A DNA stretch of 64,000 nucleotides. Origin: Lasiosphaeris hirsuta (taxonomy: Eukaryota; Ascomycota; Sordariomycetes; Sordariales; Lasiosphaeriaceae). The translations under genes and the position numbers were made by a program. The notes beneath the pieces are model-generated. The model made no database searches, was not told where the DNA came from, and saw only the letters and a list, made by a program, of their open reading frames with translations. Below are positions 21,287 through 33,198 of this stretch, in pieces. Position 1 is the stretch's first letter. Every line of letters begins with the position of its first letter. The stretch covers positions 744,001 to 808,000 of the forward strand of contig JAUKUA010000007.1 of the NCBI GenBank assembly GCA_030549175.1, read 5' to 3'.

Positions 21287-22600
21287 CTAGTGCTCGACGC
21301 AATCTATCACTGTCTTTTCCGGTACAAAGGGACGTGGCTTCGGTGGGAGGACCTTCCAGAAGTTCTTCTTGACCTCAGCTTCGGGAATAATGACGAGGTT
21401 CACCTCGAGAGCGAGCTGGTGGACTGCGGGGGTTTCGGACCTGTTGCCGGTGCCATCGTCCGGGACGTCTAGCAAGGCGGCTACGACGGGCTGGTAGTTG
21501 GACGTGCCGCCGGCGTCCGTCTGTACTATGATGCAATGCAAACATGGTCTAGGCCAATCAGCATCTTTCGAGGGGAACCTCTGGGTTAGCCAGATAGCCA
21601 GACGACCCGTCCGATAGTGGATCAGCTGCCACGAAGGGATTACTGGGTCAAAAGGGACTCTCATGAAGTCTGAAAGATTGGGTAGGCATTTGCACGCTCA
21701 TCGGTTACCTTTAACAAGTTCATCCAAAGCAGAGCTAGCATTATCTGTCGTTGAAGTCTTCCTTCTCTAACCGCTTCTCAGCTCTCAGCCGCCCAACAAG
21801 GAATTCTATCCGATCAAATGCTAAGAAATGGAATCACATCCTTGCTCAAATACGGGTCACGGCATGTCCTAATCGCACTCGAAAGCTATCCGATGTAGTC
21901 ATAAAAGGCAGGCTATGGGTACTCGGCTACTGCTGCGTTGTTGAGCACAAAGGTAAATTCGTTACAAACACGGCTTTGCTGTCTGATGGTCATCAAACAT
22001 GCGAGGTTAGCAAGTATCGCGCTGCCAAAGGTATGTTAATTCCCCCCCAATGCTCGTACCAGGCCGATATCTAACACGATGGACTCCGCTGGGCAGCCGA
22101 CAATTACTACCTGCCCTTCAAGGAAGGCTCTGCCAAGACCTCGGAGAGCTGTCTGCTCCGTTAGCGGCGAGACACATGGGGTATACCAGAGTGGGACGGG
22201 GGTTTACTCACGTAGTTGTATACCATATCATTGCTTGAAAAGAGATGGATGTAAGGCCGCGTCCCGCGTCCCGTATACACCACCAATGGTGGATCCCGTG
22301 ACAGCAGCCAGCTGCGTTCCCGGAGGCGCACTCGTCAGGGTTTTCGCTGAATGCCGGGCCTTTGGTTAGTTCTCTAGTTCGTATTCCACGAGAATGCTTC
22401 AAGACAGACAGCACTCACTAGTATCCCAAAGCGTCCCGGTATAGTGATGCTTTGCAACGGGGTGGGGCTCGACATTCGTCTGATACCAGATGTGCCACCT
22501 GCCATCTCCGTCGACGAGACTGGTGATGCCGCTTCAGGGGCTGTGTTTTGAGACGAGGTCGAGTTTGACAAGTCGCGGGCGCGGTTGGATTATTCCATGG
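21287..22600 (-). other. coding-like segments of an unresolved multi-exon gene or relic
   Basis: Minus-strand pieces have protein-like composition. Near 22440-22510 one reads GRWHIWYQTNVEPHPVAKHH then YTGTLWDT, before a GTGAGT donor. Near 22215-22370 another has LVVYTGRGTRPYIHLFSSND then MVYNY, before a second GTGAGT. Near 21287-21600 a third has VKKNFWKVLPPKPRPF. The Trp/Tyr-rich repeats suggest a beta-propeller lectin-like fold, but this is inference. The pieces sit in different frames and I could not build a clean splice model. It lies downstream of the HET gene on the same strand and may be decayed. Confidence 0.3.
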
Positions 22601-22645
22601 ATATCTAACGCGGTCTTGTACTTTCTAGGGTTTTTTATGCACATG

Positions 22646-24753
22646 TTACACCAAAGTGAACCACTCATCATCCGCTTCCGAGGTTGCGTTCCAAAACTCG
22701 CCTTCCATGATCCCATCAACGTATGCCGGACCAACATACCTATACCATTCTCCCCAGGGACGCAATATTGCCACCATTCTGAACCCGTGAAGCACGGCCA
22801 TTATATCATCATCCTGAACGGTATGAGTCCCCACCCCAATATGGCCATCAGATGTGCGAAAGACCACCTTCCACTGCAGGCCGATCAACCTCCCGAGAAT
22901 AGCTGCCATGGATTGAACGCCGAGGAGCAGAGCAGCCATGTCCGACGGGCTGAGCGAGTCATCCTGTGGACTCGTTGCCAGCCGTACCCCTGTTGTCGCC
23001 CAATGCATCATGACAGCGAGGTTATGAGAGAAACTGGTGAGTTCCTGGTCGGAGATAGGTCGGTCCACGTCTTGTATCAACGCGTGGGCCAACATTCGCA
23101 TGGCCGTTTGTTCGTCTGGATGGTCGCTCCGGCTCTGCACAACCTCGAGCCAACCTGGGAGACAGGGCAATAGACTGTCGATCAGCTGTATGTTTTCGGC
23201 TTGTGACGCGCCCCCCAACATGGTCTTCGAAGCGTCTGCCATCCACGGCAGGCCCACAGCGCTGACCAAGCTGGACCGCCGGCCTTTGACTTGAAGGCCC
23301 TGGCCACCTAGAGCATATTCATACTCCCGGACGCTGGATGCAGAAACGTTGGACTTGGTTCGGCTAGAGATTGGCATGTGTGGAGGGTTTGACGGAGTCC
23401 AGTGGCGAGCAGACCCGGAAAAGTTGGGCACCCAGGACGGGATTCCCAGCTCCCACCCTGACGATTCGCAAACATGCGCGAGGATACCGAGATCTGAGTC
23501 GTAGCGGAGCACGGCCTGCGCCGCTTCGGTGTAGACGGTGGCCAGCGGTTTCTTGTAGTCGGGTTCCGGGAGCTCAAGGCCAAGTCGCTTGCATATCCCG
23601 TACATCCCATGAACCTTGTCCTCGGGTCTCGTAGCTTCCAAGGTCAGCGCTGGCAACATCAAGACATGGGAGAGGGTAAGACCGCCGACCATTTCTGACA
23701 GCGGCTCGCCCTCTTCGCGCCTGCGGATGAACTCGTTCATCGAGTCGTGATACTCGACATATGTCCGCCAGTGTCCGCTGACTGGATCTGAGGCAATTTT
23801 CGAGTATGGGAGCCTCGTAAAGTCGGCGCCAACGAGGACCGTCTTTAGGTGCATCATCTTCTCTCCGCAGTAGAACATGACGTTTCTTCCCAGCGCTACT
23901 TCCTGGACCACCTACGGTTTTGTCAGCCTCGGGATCCATCTTCAACCCTGAGAGGTAAGGGGTGGTTTGTACCCAGGTCCGTCTAAACCACGGCAGACGA
24001 AACACGCCGTAGAGTTTCCCATAGGGGTACTCCGGCGTTATTGCTGTGACGCTTCGGTCAGCCCTAAAAGCTCCCCGCGCGTTTATCATGCTTGGAAGCC
24101 TCACCCAATACATCATCAGCCAGCTCTTCGTACTTTTGCCGGTACTCCTCCATCGGGCCGCCGATGCCGTGCTTCGCACCCAGGTAGTACCGCATCAGGC
24201 TCTTCAATGCGTCGCAGGCGACATCCGAGGCTGCGTCGCCGGGACCCAGGTGGACCAGCACCTTCTCGGCACCGCGGTAAATCTGGTCCATCATGGCAAC
24301 CTGGCTGCCGCGCTCGTCCAGCGCGTCGGGTGTGTTGGCTTGGTTGATGCAGATGGAGTCGACCCAGATGTACCTCTCGGTCTTGCCGCGCAGCATGCGA
24401 CGGAGGGCGCTGGCGCAGCTGGCTGTAATGCCCATGGTCCTCCCATCAATCTCAATCGTCTCGCAAGGCGCGGGATCGCCCCACGTGTACGAGAGCGCGC
24501 AGTACTCGAAGCCGCTGTCGATGGCTCTCTCGATTAGTGACCCGCGCAGTGGAAGCGATTCAAAGCTCTTGTCGTAGTCCCTGAGCCGTCTCTGCAGGTG
24601 GAGAATTCGAATCGTCGATCTGGACGGGAGAGGCTTGTATTGGAAAGAAGTGTTTGGCAGAGGGGTGACACTCGTCGGCCCTGGGCTCTGTCCCATGTCT
24701 TCATTTGTTGCCTGCCGCTTTTCTCGGCCTAGACATCGTCGGAGGAGTTTCAT
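22646..24753 (-). CDS. HET-domain (heterokaryon incompatibility type) protein
   Basis: Exons 24753-24105, 24043-23973 and 23911-22646 (minus) give 661 aa. Both introns are 61 nt and in frame; the junctions rebuild VLAITPEYPYGKLYGVFRL and RRTWVVQEVALGRN, as expected in HET proteins. The three HET blocks are present: YCALSYTWGD (residues 84-93), IWVDSICINQ (129-138) and LPWFRRTWVVQE (about 230-241). The C-terminal half has the usual HET-family composition and ends near YVGPAYVDGIMEGEFW. HET proteins act in allorecognition and can trigger cell death on fusion with a non-self strain (family knowledge). The start is ATG 24753. No frameshift or stop is seen, so it looks functional. Confidence 0.9.
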
Positions 24754-25580
24754 TCTGAGATGCAGCACCCTGGGTCGGCACCAGCGCAGTGTGCCTAACG
24801 AGTCAAAAATGGGTTGGCGATGGGGCCTCGATGGCCGCTGTTGCTTTGGCTGGCGTGCGATTTTTGTGTGATTCGGATCCGCGGTTCAGCCTTCGGGACA
24901 CCTGAGGTGTCATTATGGCTCCCTCCAATCGTGGCCCGAATCGAAGCCGAGATAAACGCGTGTAATATTGCAAAATTATGCAACGTGATGTAACGCTGCC
25001 CCCGCTTCTTCTGACCGTTGGAGATCCCTGTTGTCTGTGAGACTGCCTCTGATTGCCGCGTCGGTGAAGCCAAGAAGCCAAGAGGCCAAGAGGCCAAGAG
25101 GCCAAGAGGCCAAGAGGCCAAGAGGCCAAGAGGCCAAGAGGCCAAGAAGCCAAGAAAGAGCACGTGAAACCTAAACTTGCGGATGGTTGGTTGTATGTAT
25201 TAACACGAGAACATCACCACCCATTGCCAACTGACAAGATAGCCTTTTGGCGGCTAAGGACATTCAACCTTGACAGTGGCAGAGCGAGTAGAATCATTGA
25301 AATGTCCTAAATAATAGACCAGAGAATTGGGAATTATACCAGCCATTGAAGCCGTGTCATGGAGCGGGCTTTTTGAAAGCACGTAGATTTCGATGCAGTT
25401 AGTGACATAGCGTCATATCTCTCAAGATTGTTAGGCCCTCTTGTTCATATGTCACATGCATGAGATACTATCGTGTATCGTAGCAGTAAGAGTTCTTGAG
25501 GGGCCAACCTCCAAGAAGATGGCGATACCTACAATCTCCCTTGACCACAAACTAAACAAGTGGTATTTACACTGCAACTA
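24754..25580. other. upstream region of the HET gene
   Basis: Holds the 8-bp minisatellite at 25069-25156 and otherwise no recognisable feature. Confidence 0.5.
25069..25156 (+). repeat. 8-bp minisatellite, eleven units
   Basis: Unit gccaagag (gccaagaa at the first and the last two positions) repeats 11 times without a phase break, about 320-400 bp upstream of the HET start codon. Confidence 0.95.
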
Positions 25581-25676
25581 CAGTGGGGAGACAAAGTCTG
25601 ACCGCAAACCCCACTTTCGCACGCGACACGCGTCGCGTCCAACTTCCCTCGAAATACCACCCAATTATGCGTAACC

Positions 25677-27150
25677 ATGGACGAAGTCAATGTGATCCCC
25701 CATACCCCAAATTTCGAATTTCCCCCTCATAAAAGGACCCGGATTGTAGTGGGCCATCGATCGGGTCTTTCCCGCAGGGCGTTATGGGCTAAAGAGGGTT
25801 TATATAAACCCAGCCTCTACCGACAAGATCGTCTGGCGCTACAGTATCTAAAAGTTAGGTAAATCTTTACCACGCTCTGGCCGCCCTCGCGTTCATTTAG
25901 AACGCGATCCAAGGCGTATACTACGTGCTATAGAGGTTGATCCCTTTATTTCGACCAAGGAAGTCCGAGAAAGCTATGGTTTGACATACTCTACCCGTAT
26001 AATTACCTAGGAACTATGCCACCGGGATATCCAGCACCGAACGGCCCTCCGGAGGCCTAAGATTACCGATATAGTTACGGCGAAGTGTCTTACCTTTGTA
26101 AGACTATACGTAAGAAAGCCTTGCTCGTAGTAGAAATGTTTAATCGTATTAGATGAGTCCATAGTTACCCGCGGCGAAGGGGAACGTTAGGCGTGGGTAT
26201 TTTGCCGAAAGCTTTATTGATACGGGTACAGTATCGATGGATTAGATAAGTAGATAAGTAGATAGATAAGAGGATGGAGAGGCAGTGAATCACTTCCTGC
26301 AGCAAGCAAGGGACCATGCCTTTGTGTTGGAGGTGGTGCCCCACCCTGGGTGCAGCCACCACCCCACCTGGCCAGTGCTTGTGTGCCTATTTAGCGGCTG
26401 CAGGCTAGGAAATCTTGGCCCGCAACACCACAGAATTGATCACTGGTTCTGCATCTGTTTTGTCATGCCCACACTTTGTCATGGCCCTAGCGCCCCACCT
26501 GGGGCCTACATCTTACGCATGGCCAGGATCCTGAATCCCAACCTCCTCTTCTTCACCTAATTTACTCTACTTCACGAAATATAGCACAATTGCCAGTATT
26601 TACGTGATCTGAGTCAGGATCGCCAGATAACCCTATTATTTATATTCTCTAACCCCCGATTGATCTACCATACTAATCCTTAGGTCGAGTGATTGCTCCC
26701 CAGAATGCCTGGCCAAAGGGGAAACTAACGTGCCATGGGTAAATGTTCTAGGCCGCTTTTTATGTAGGTATGAGGACATTATTGTTTTTTTTTATGATAG
26801 GGGGCTCTAAATCTCCACGCGGTAGCGTAAATGGATGGCGAGTACTCGACTACGTATAGTAAAGCCTAAGTATAATTTGCTAGCCGGGTTCTATCTTCGG
26901 TTAAGATAATGCCCGCGTACACACATATACTCTACTTTAAGATTAGTTGGTTGATTAGGCTTGGGAGAATCAGGTCGAGATCTTAGAATAGCCTCCATAT
27001 TCACCAAATCTTAACCCCATCGAAAATGTATGGCATATCCTTAAGTAAGGATATGCGAGCGAGCGATTCCCGGAACTTTCGGCCATGCCTAAGAACAACG
27101 TAGAATAACTGTCGACTGCGTATATCATGACAGAGCTTGTGGCGGTAAGT
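25677..27150 (+). pseudogene. Tc1-type transposase relic
   Basis: The first part encodes a DNA-binding region with SLPRSGRPRVHLERDPRR and ILRAIEVDPFISTKEV (about 25865-25965), then CLIVLDESIVTRGEG (about 26135-26190), which carries the first catalytic Asp of a Tc1 DDE domain. After the nested insertion the frame resumes and ends with PPYSPNLNPIENVWHILK (about 26990-27045), the Tc1 signature around the last catalytic acidic residue. Several TAG/TAA codons interrupt it, largely where Gln or Trp would be expected. The enzyme would have cut and pasted its own element at TA sites. It is clearly dead. Confidence 0.8.
26236..26650 (+). repeat. LTR-like insertion, copy of the unit at 37355-37598
   Basis: Both edges match the reverse complement of 37355-37598: gataagtagatagataagag at the left, and cacaattgccagtatttacg with gatctgagtcaggatcgcc at the right. 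The middle (about 26310-26510) carries roughly 150-200 bp not present in the other copy. It splits the Tc1 transposase, so it is younger than that element. Confidence 0.7.
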
Positions 27151-27212
27151 ACTGTATACCGGTTTTCAAAGTGTCTAGTAGTTTGCGGGTGAGTTTGTGG
27201 TTTGTCTTACTA

Positions 27213-28125
27213 GGCATTTTATCTTGATACGTTCTTGGGTCATCTCAGGCTCTCAGACGATTGCTAAAGTACGCATTTCATCGACCCAGTGAGTGATTCT
27301 CTAAATGGGTACAAATGAGTGATGTGCCGCGAATAAATTTGCATTGCTCTGATCTGGTCGCGGGAATGCATCACTGCTCATATCCCCAACACGGCAGATC
27401 ATTCCTTCTAGCTATACTATCTCTCCTTTAAAGCTTGCTCGGAAATGTCCGTCCTCAGGTCCTCACCAAATGCATCAAGGTATACCAAAGCGGGATGGTC
27501 ATGCTGGGGAACCTCGGACGCGCAGTCACGATGTGGACATTCGGTGGCTTCTCGGGGACTGCTGCGCGGACAGGGCTTTCGATGGAGGGAGCCGTTGGGC
27601 TACCGTCAGACGGGTGGCCGGGAGGAGGAGGAGGAGAGGAGTAGAAGGGGTCTGTAACTTGCGCTACTACGGCAAAGGTGCTAAATAAGCAAAACGAAAT
27701 TCTTCTCGTTCGAGAGATATGATGGTATTACCAGACCAAAGGTTGGAGTCAAGTTGAAAACTCTGTCATTTTCCCCGGCCATCACCGATCACTTAATATT
27801 GTAAACTGAAATCGCTGCCTGCATCGCATCATTGTTTTTATTGTTGGCTTGTTTATCTAGCCACTGTCCACTTCCTCCCACTTCCCTGATATCCAACTGA
27901 CCAACGATGACGTGTCTAAGTCATTACCCCTGTCTCGGGCGTATCCCCTTTTCCCCTCCAACCCCTTCATATAAACTGTGGTATCAAAGTAAGGACCGAA
28001 ATGCTATGCGACTCAATACAATGACGTGTAGGTAGAAACTAACCAAGGGACGGCGGGTGCTAAACCCGCATAGTAGTTAAGGAGCGACCATCTGCTCAGC
28101 CCCTTCTCAAATTAAAAATTACTGA
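27213..28125. other. intergenic, 3' side of the FAS1 gene
   Basis: Only short frames (27435-27688) without motifs. No gene called. Confidence 0.45.
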
Positions 28126-29561
28126 TTACCATCCATCACCGCCCCCGTGGCTGGGCTTCCCACCTTCGTACCCGGATGTTGATGTCTCATGGACGTAGAT
28201 CTTGGTCGTTGGAGGAGACGGCGGTAGCTTGTGCGACGTCATGAGTGTGGACCACTGGTAAGTGGGTGGAGGAGGAGGAGAGGGAGGAGGAGAAGGGTAA
28301 GGATGGGTTGTGTACGGTGGTGGCGACGGCGGTGGAGGAGGAGGATGAGGAGGAGGGGTGTGCGTTATTGTTGTTGGCGGTGGGGGTGGAAGGGTGTGGA
28401 TGACTGTTGTAGTGATTGGCGGAGGGGGAGGGGGGGGTGGGAGGGTGGCTGTCTTGGTTGTCTCGATGATAGTGGTTGCCGTCTTGATAGTTGGCACCGT
28501 GGTTGTCTCAGTGACGGTCTTGACTTGGACCTGGGTGGTAGTGACGTAGATCGGGCCTTCAAAGAGCTAGAAGGGTGTTAGTGCTTTTGTGTTGAGGGAG
28601 ATGAGGAGAGATGATATACCTTGTCGACTGTGTGGACTACGCCGTTCTTGATAATGGCATCGCCGGCGAGGATGCGGGCGCCGCCGATGAAGACGTTGGC
28701 GCACTGGACCGTCACGGCGATGGTAGTGCCGGCAAGCGTCTGGTACGTGTCGCCATTCCTGAGGTCGGAGGTGAAGACGGGAAGGCCGACGATGGTATGG
28801 CGGCGTAGGATCTCGGCAAGGACGCTGGCGGAAATGTTGTTCGGAATGGCCCGGTCGTCAGGAGCCAGGAAGGTGATACCGGTCCGGTTATCCAGGTCGT
28901 TGATCAGGCCCGTCTCGTCCAGGGCGGCAAGGGCCTTGTCGGTGCCGAGGAAGGGGAGGGTGAATGATAGGAGGCGCGGCAGGGAAAACAGGCCCGAGAC
29001 GGGACGGATGACGCCCTTGTCAAAGGGGATGTCAAGTCCCGTGACCTTGACGACGTCGCCGAGACCGCTGTGGACGACGGGTAAGGCACCCTTCGGCATA
29101 TTCTTCTGGACGATACTGGCGTTATTGTTAGGCGGGAGGTTGACGAAGTCGGGATCGTCAAGAAACGTCATGAAATCGGCGGCACCGGGCGAGGCCACCT
29201 CGTTGCACACGCCGTTTTCGCGGCCATGGTCATAGCTGCGTTTGGTGTTGCCAGTGACCTCGACGTCTTGGGCGATCTGGTATGAGCAGGCTTCTTCTTC
29301 CTCGGGCACCTCGCGCCTCAGCAGATCGCTGGATGACTTGCGTCGGCGAAAGGCAGCGTTGGTTGGGGCGTAGACGATGAGGTTGGTCTTGGGTCCAGAG
29401 AGAAGGTCAGGTGCCGATGCGGCGAGGAAGTCTGCGAACTCGGTGAAGCCCTCTTGTCGGAGGACGGCCAGAATATTCGACTGTGGTGATGATTGGGCCA
29501 GAGAGGCGGCGGCGAGCAAGGTGAGCAGAGCAAAGAGCTCCAGCATGAGCTTGCCGGCCAT
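28126..29561 (-). CDS. secreted fasciclin (FAS1) protein with Pro/Thr-rich tail
   Basis: Exons 29561-28620 and 28566-28126 (minus), 460 aa; the 53-nt intron is in frame (HTVDK to LFEGPIYV). Residues 1-22 form a signal peptide (MAGKLMLELFALLTLLAAAS). A first FAS1-like unit has NLIVYAPTNAAF; the second has GITFLAPDDRAI, then SVLAEILRRHTIVGLPVF and the closing GVVHTVDKV. The C-terminal exon is Thr/Pro-rich with long Pro runs, a likely O-glycosylated stalk, and ends in Gly/His-rich sequence. No GPI-like hydrophobic tail is visible, so it is probably secreted or wall-associated. FAS1 proteins act in adhesion (family knowledge). The start was chosen because the signal peptide begins there; the frame extends upstream. 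Confidence 0.9.
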
Positions 29562-30618
29562 GTTGTAACCTGTGTGGCCTGGGGGTATGGGATGGTGCAG
29601 CGAATGGTTCAAGAGACTCGACTCAAGCTCAAACACCCTCTACATGTCGTCCCAATAAGTTAATAAGTACAACCCATCTTCCGGGCTCTCTACCTCAGCT
29701 CCGGCACCAAGCTCTGGCCTCGAATCATGGCGCGCACTTTGCGTGCTCCAAGGTGCTCAAAAGTGCATTCGGTACGCGCGTTCGGCCGTGTACAGCATGG
29801 GCCAAGCATGGACTTGAGGTGTCGGGTGCCTCGTCAACAATGCCACAGTCCAATGGTAGATGAGCATAACATCAGGCTGCGAGGTGCGTCCTGTCCGTCC
29901 CGGCACATGGCGCCGTGAAATCTGCAGCCAAAACTCCCCAAAACAGACCCGGAGAACGATATTCCCCATCTGTTCGGGGCAAGTGGCCGGGGAGAGGCGG
30001 AGTCTGTCCGGGGCACCCATCGAAGCTGCTGCTCTCCGGCCTCCAGGCGTCTGCAAAGAGCTGCCGGGTGGCGTCCAGTTGCTGATTGGGATTTTGACAT
30101 TTTGACTCCGCCCGGCGCCATGCAAGCCCTATCCAAGCCCACCGGCTGCAAACAGACGCACACAACCTAACTTCCCCGCACATGATCCTCCTCTCGACAA
30201 GGCTGTGGCTGTTGCTTGTTGGCGGGGCTGCTGCAGACGATCGAAGACGAGCGATGTTGGTAGAAAGCGCCTAGCGCGGACGCAAGCCAAAAGAATCGCA
30301 GCCCCTCCCCCTCCCCTCCTCACAAGGTTGCAGAAGGCCAGGACAGCAGAGAGAGTTACAGAGCCCCAAGTTCCCTCTCAGCTCTCCATCCCATCCTCCC
30401 AGTCGTGCATTCCTGATTCCAGCTTTTGCTGCATGCTGTATGTAGCCCCACCAAGGGGGGTTTTTTGTCTTTCGTCCTGATTGATACTCCTCCCTTACTA
30501 TGTCATGTTTTGCTGTCCCTGTTGCATTTTGAGTAGTACTATTGGCAGGCAACTGACTCACTTTTTTTTTTTGGGGGGGAGCATATGCATTTGCATTTGT
30601 ATTTGCCATATCGAGAAA
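29562..30618. other. intergenic between two divergent genes
   Basis: FAS1 (minus) and the membrane protein (plus) are divergently transcribed from this 1.06-kb region. It contains a T10G7 tract at about 30561-30578 close to the plus-strand start. No gene recognised. Confidence 0.5.
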
Positions 30619-32914
30619 ATGTACAGCTTAATCGGCAGCGGAATGGTGTTGCGGAGCGGCCTGTCGAACCTCTACGTCTCGCCAAATGAGACCCAATACA
30701 GGCTCCAGACGGCTTTCACCCTCAACACGGCGGATGGGACGGTATGGGCCATCTCGTTTTCGGCAAAGACCGGCCAGTTCCTCAATACATCGCTCACCGT
30801 CGTCTTCACGTTGATGTTTGCCTGGCTCTGGGGCCTGGTGGCGGCGGCTACCCTCTACTTTGTCCCGCACCGCTTCTCGCGCCGTCGACTCGTCGCCCTC
30901 GTGGCGCTGCGCAACTCGCAGGACCCATGGTCGGCCTTCATCGCCTTTGCTGGCTTCACCTCGGAGAGCATGGGCTGCTTCGGCCCACGAAAGAAACAAC
31001 AGCAACGCCAACCTGACCGCCATATCCCCGCGAGGCTGCGGGAACATGCCCGGCGACTCACTTCGACCTGGCAAGACACCCTCTTCGGGCTGTTTCTTGT
31101 CTCGCTCGCTCTCGCTGTCGTCCTTACTCGCATCGCCATGGGCATCATCCTGCCGCCCTCGCTCCAGATTGGCAACGTTGCTCCCGTGGATGAAAGCATC
31201 CTGTATTACCCCAGGGGCTCGGCCCTGCAGAACGAGCCGCCCGTGTACCGTGCCTTCCGTGGAGATCCGTCGTTGCGAGCACTCAGCAGCGTCCAGATTT
31301 CCGGCAAGTCCCTTGAGGATAGGGTCAGGGTCCGGCATGATCCCAGCGTGATCGGGAGCACAGATCCGACAAAGCCCATGTACGGACTAACATACGAGTA
31401 CAACATCACGGGCATCGAACTTGGTCTCAAACATGCGTCCGATCTCGTGCTGCTGGTCAGCGGGGCCTGCCGGACCGAGTACGGCTGGTTCAGCACGACA
31501 TCAACAAACGATACTGAGGTGTACAATGTGTTTGGCGACGTCGACAATACCTTTACCACTTCCTTGGCCGACAGCTTCCTAAAAATACAACCGATAACCG
31601 GCTTCATCCTAGCGGCAAACCGGACGAGACTGAGCAACCAGACGTCCAGGGGCAACGTCACGTATGCTGTCCTTGCCACCTTGTCCCACCGGAGGAGCCG
31701 CACCGCGAACCCGGACGACCCGTGGTACCTGACCGAGCCGTATCCTCTCTTTGAGGGCAAGTCCAGCGTTAGTAATCCCGAGTTTCAGATCAGGGACCGT
31801 CGGCCGGCCCTCTCCTGTTGGCACCACGACAGATGGACCGGCGGAGGGGATTCGGTGAGCGGCGGCAAGAATCTATCCAACCTGACGCGGGTCGCCGTGC
31901 CCGAGGTGCTCCGGACCATTCTGGGGGTGGCACTGCTCTACCCACCGCCTTACACAGTTGGCACCAACATCGGCTCGTCGGCGCTTGCCTCGGTCATTTC
32001 GTCGTCGGGCTCCACCAAAGGCGTGCTCGACGCCGCCGACTCTAGCATCTTCAAAGACATGGAGCGCCTCATCCTCGGCGGCTACATCACGACCCTCAAC
32101 ATCCTCTCCGACGCCGCCATGTTCACGCCCAACGCAACCGGCATGGTGGAAGCCAATCTTTTCTACAACAGCACCGAAAGGCTGCGCTTGGACGGCGCCG
32201 ACGACTTTGTCGTATCTTCCCCCAACATCGCCACCTTCAACCTCGCCGGCCTCATCGCCACCGGCGCCGTCGTTATCTTGCTCCTCTTCCTCAAGCTGAT
32301 GCTAACCGCCAAACTCGCCTTCCACGCACCCAACAAGTACGCACACGTCCCCAGCTCCGACCTAGACCCACACCAGGAAGCCGAGCGCTTCAATCACGAC
32401 CGGTGGGCACGCTTCCGCGCCTTCTCAGCCATCCACCTCCTGCGCAACACGTACGAGGACGGCACCGGCCGCCCCGAGGACGACTGGCAGTGCTGCAACG
32501 ACCTCCCCGCGCCCAGCGAGGAGAAGGAGCTGCGGCTGGTGCGGTGCCATCGCGGCGACAAGGGCTGCGCTGGCCACATCGCCTCGGACCCGGAGCTGCT
32601 CCTCAACATCCGCGCGCAGTCGCGAGCGTCGAGCGGGAAGCGGTCGCGGACCGACGTCAACTCGTACTCCATCTCGGCCGCACCTAATAGTTCACCCTTC
32701 CCCGCGTACGACCCGGCCACGGGACGGGCACAGTCGCTGCAGGGTTATGCTCCCGTGGGACAGTTTGAGTTTCGGTCCGCCGAGGAGATTACCAGCCCCC
32801 AGGTGTCCATCATGAGCGGCACCAGCAACCACAACAACAACAACAACAACAACAACAACATAGGCAGCTACAATGCCGGCTACAGCAGCGGCAGCTATGG
32901 GAGTCCTGGCTACT

Positions 32915-32948
<34 letters not shown>

Positions 32949-33198
32949 CCTCGAGTACTTTAGTCCCACCCAGTCGAGCGCGTCATATTTTCAGCAGACA
33001 CCCCCTTTGATGTCGCCATCGTCGCCGGCGCATGTTGCCACGAGCAACCCGCTGTCACCGTACCGCGATGAAGAGGATACTGCGATGCCGTCGCGCAACA
33101 TCACCTCGGCTCCTGTCCTTTCGACGCAAAATTCGGGTAACTCGATTCCGTTGTTGCCAATGCGGCGGTCGACTCACCCCCCTACCACTTTGAGCTGA
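30619..33198 (+). CDS. large multi-pass membrane protein with poly-Asn tracts
   Basis: An intronless frame of 859 aa from ATG 30619. Hydrophobic segments lie near residues 57-82 (SLTVVFTLMFAWLWGLVAAA), about 150-180 (TLFGLFLVSLALAVVLT) and about 530-560 (LAGLIATGAVVILLLFLKLM). Residues about 185-525 form a loop with more than ten N-X-S/T sites, presumably extracellular. The cytoplasmic tail contains a Cys/His-bearing stretch (WQCCNDLPAP, RCHRGDKGCAGH) and two Asn runs coded by AAC repeats (about 32830-32863 and 32916-32950). The layout matches the protein at 9730-11761. No enzymatic motif is seen and the function is unknown. The frame also extends upstream to 30481, but the Met at 30619 gives the better N-terminus. 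Confidence 0.8.

Larger units (their letters stand above)
25581..27212 (+). mobile_element. Tc1/mariner-family DNA transposon relic with a nested insertion
   Basis: The left end is probably cagtggggagacaaag at 25581, preceded by TA as expected for a TA target. The right end is approximate: near 27212, where the reverse complement (agtaagacaaac...cccgcaaac) loosely matches the left end. Inside is a decayed transposase, interrupted at about 26236-26730 by an LTR-like insertion. TA-rich decay and many TAG/TAA codons indicate RIP. Confidence 0.7.

Noticed and set aside
22079..22160. Plus-strand reading NYYLPFKEGSAKTSESCLL as an exon
   Set aside because: Short, and the minus strand of the same bases reads equally well; no splice model supports it.
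24795..25163. A minus frame reading LLASWPLG repeats
   Set aside because: Produced entirely by the 8-bp minisatellite; the period simply gives an eight-residue repeat.
27435..27688. Overlapping short plus frames of about 70 codons
   Set aside because: Three overlapping frames of similar length, none with a motif; probably chance in a GC-rich patch.
30628..31338. A 236-codon minus frame opposite the large membrane protein
   Set aside because: Antisense shadow of a well-supported gene with membrane segments and glycosylation sites.
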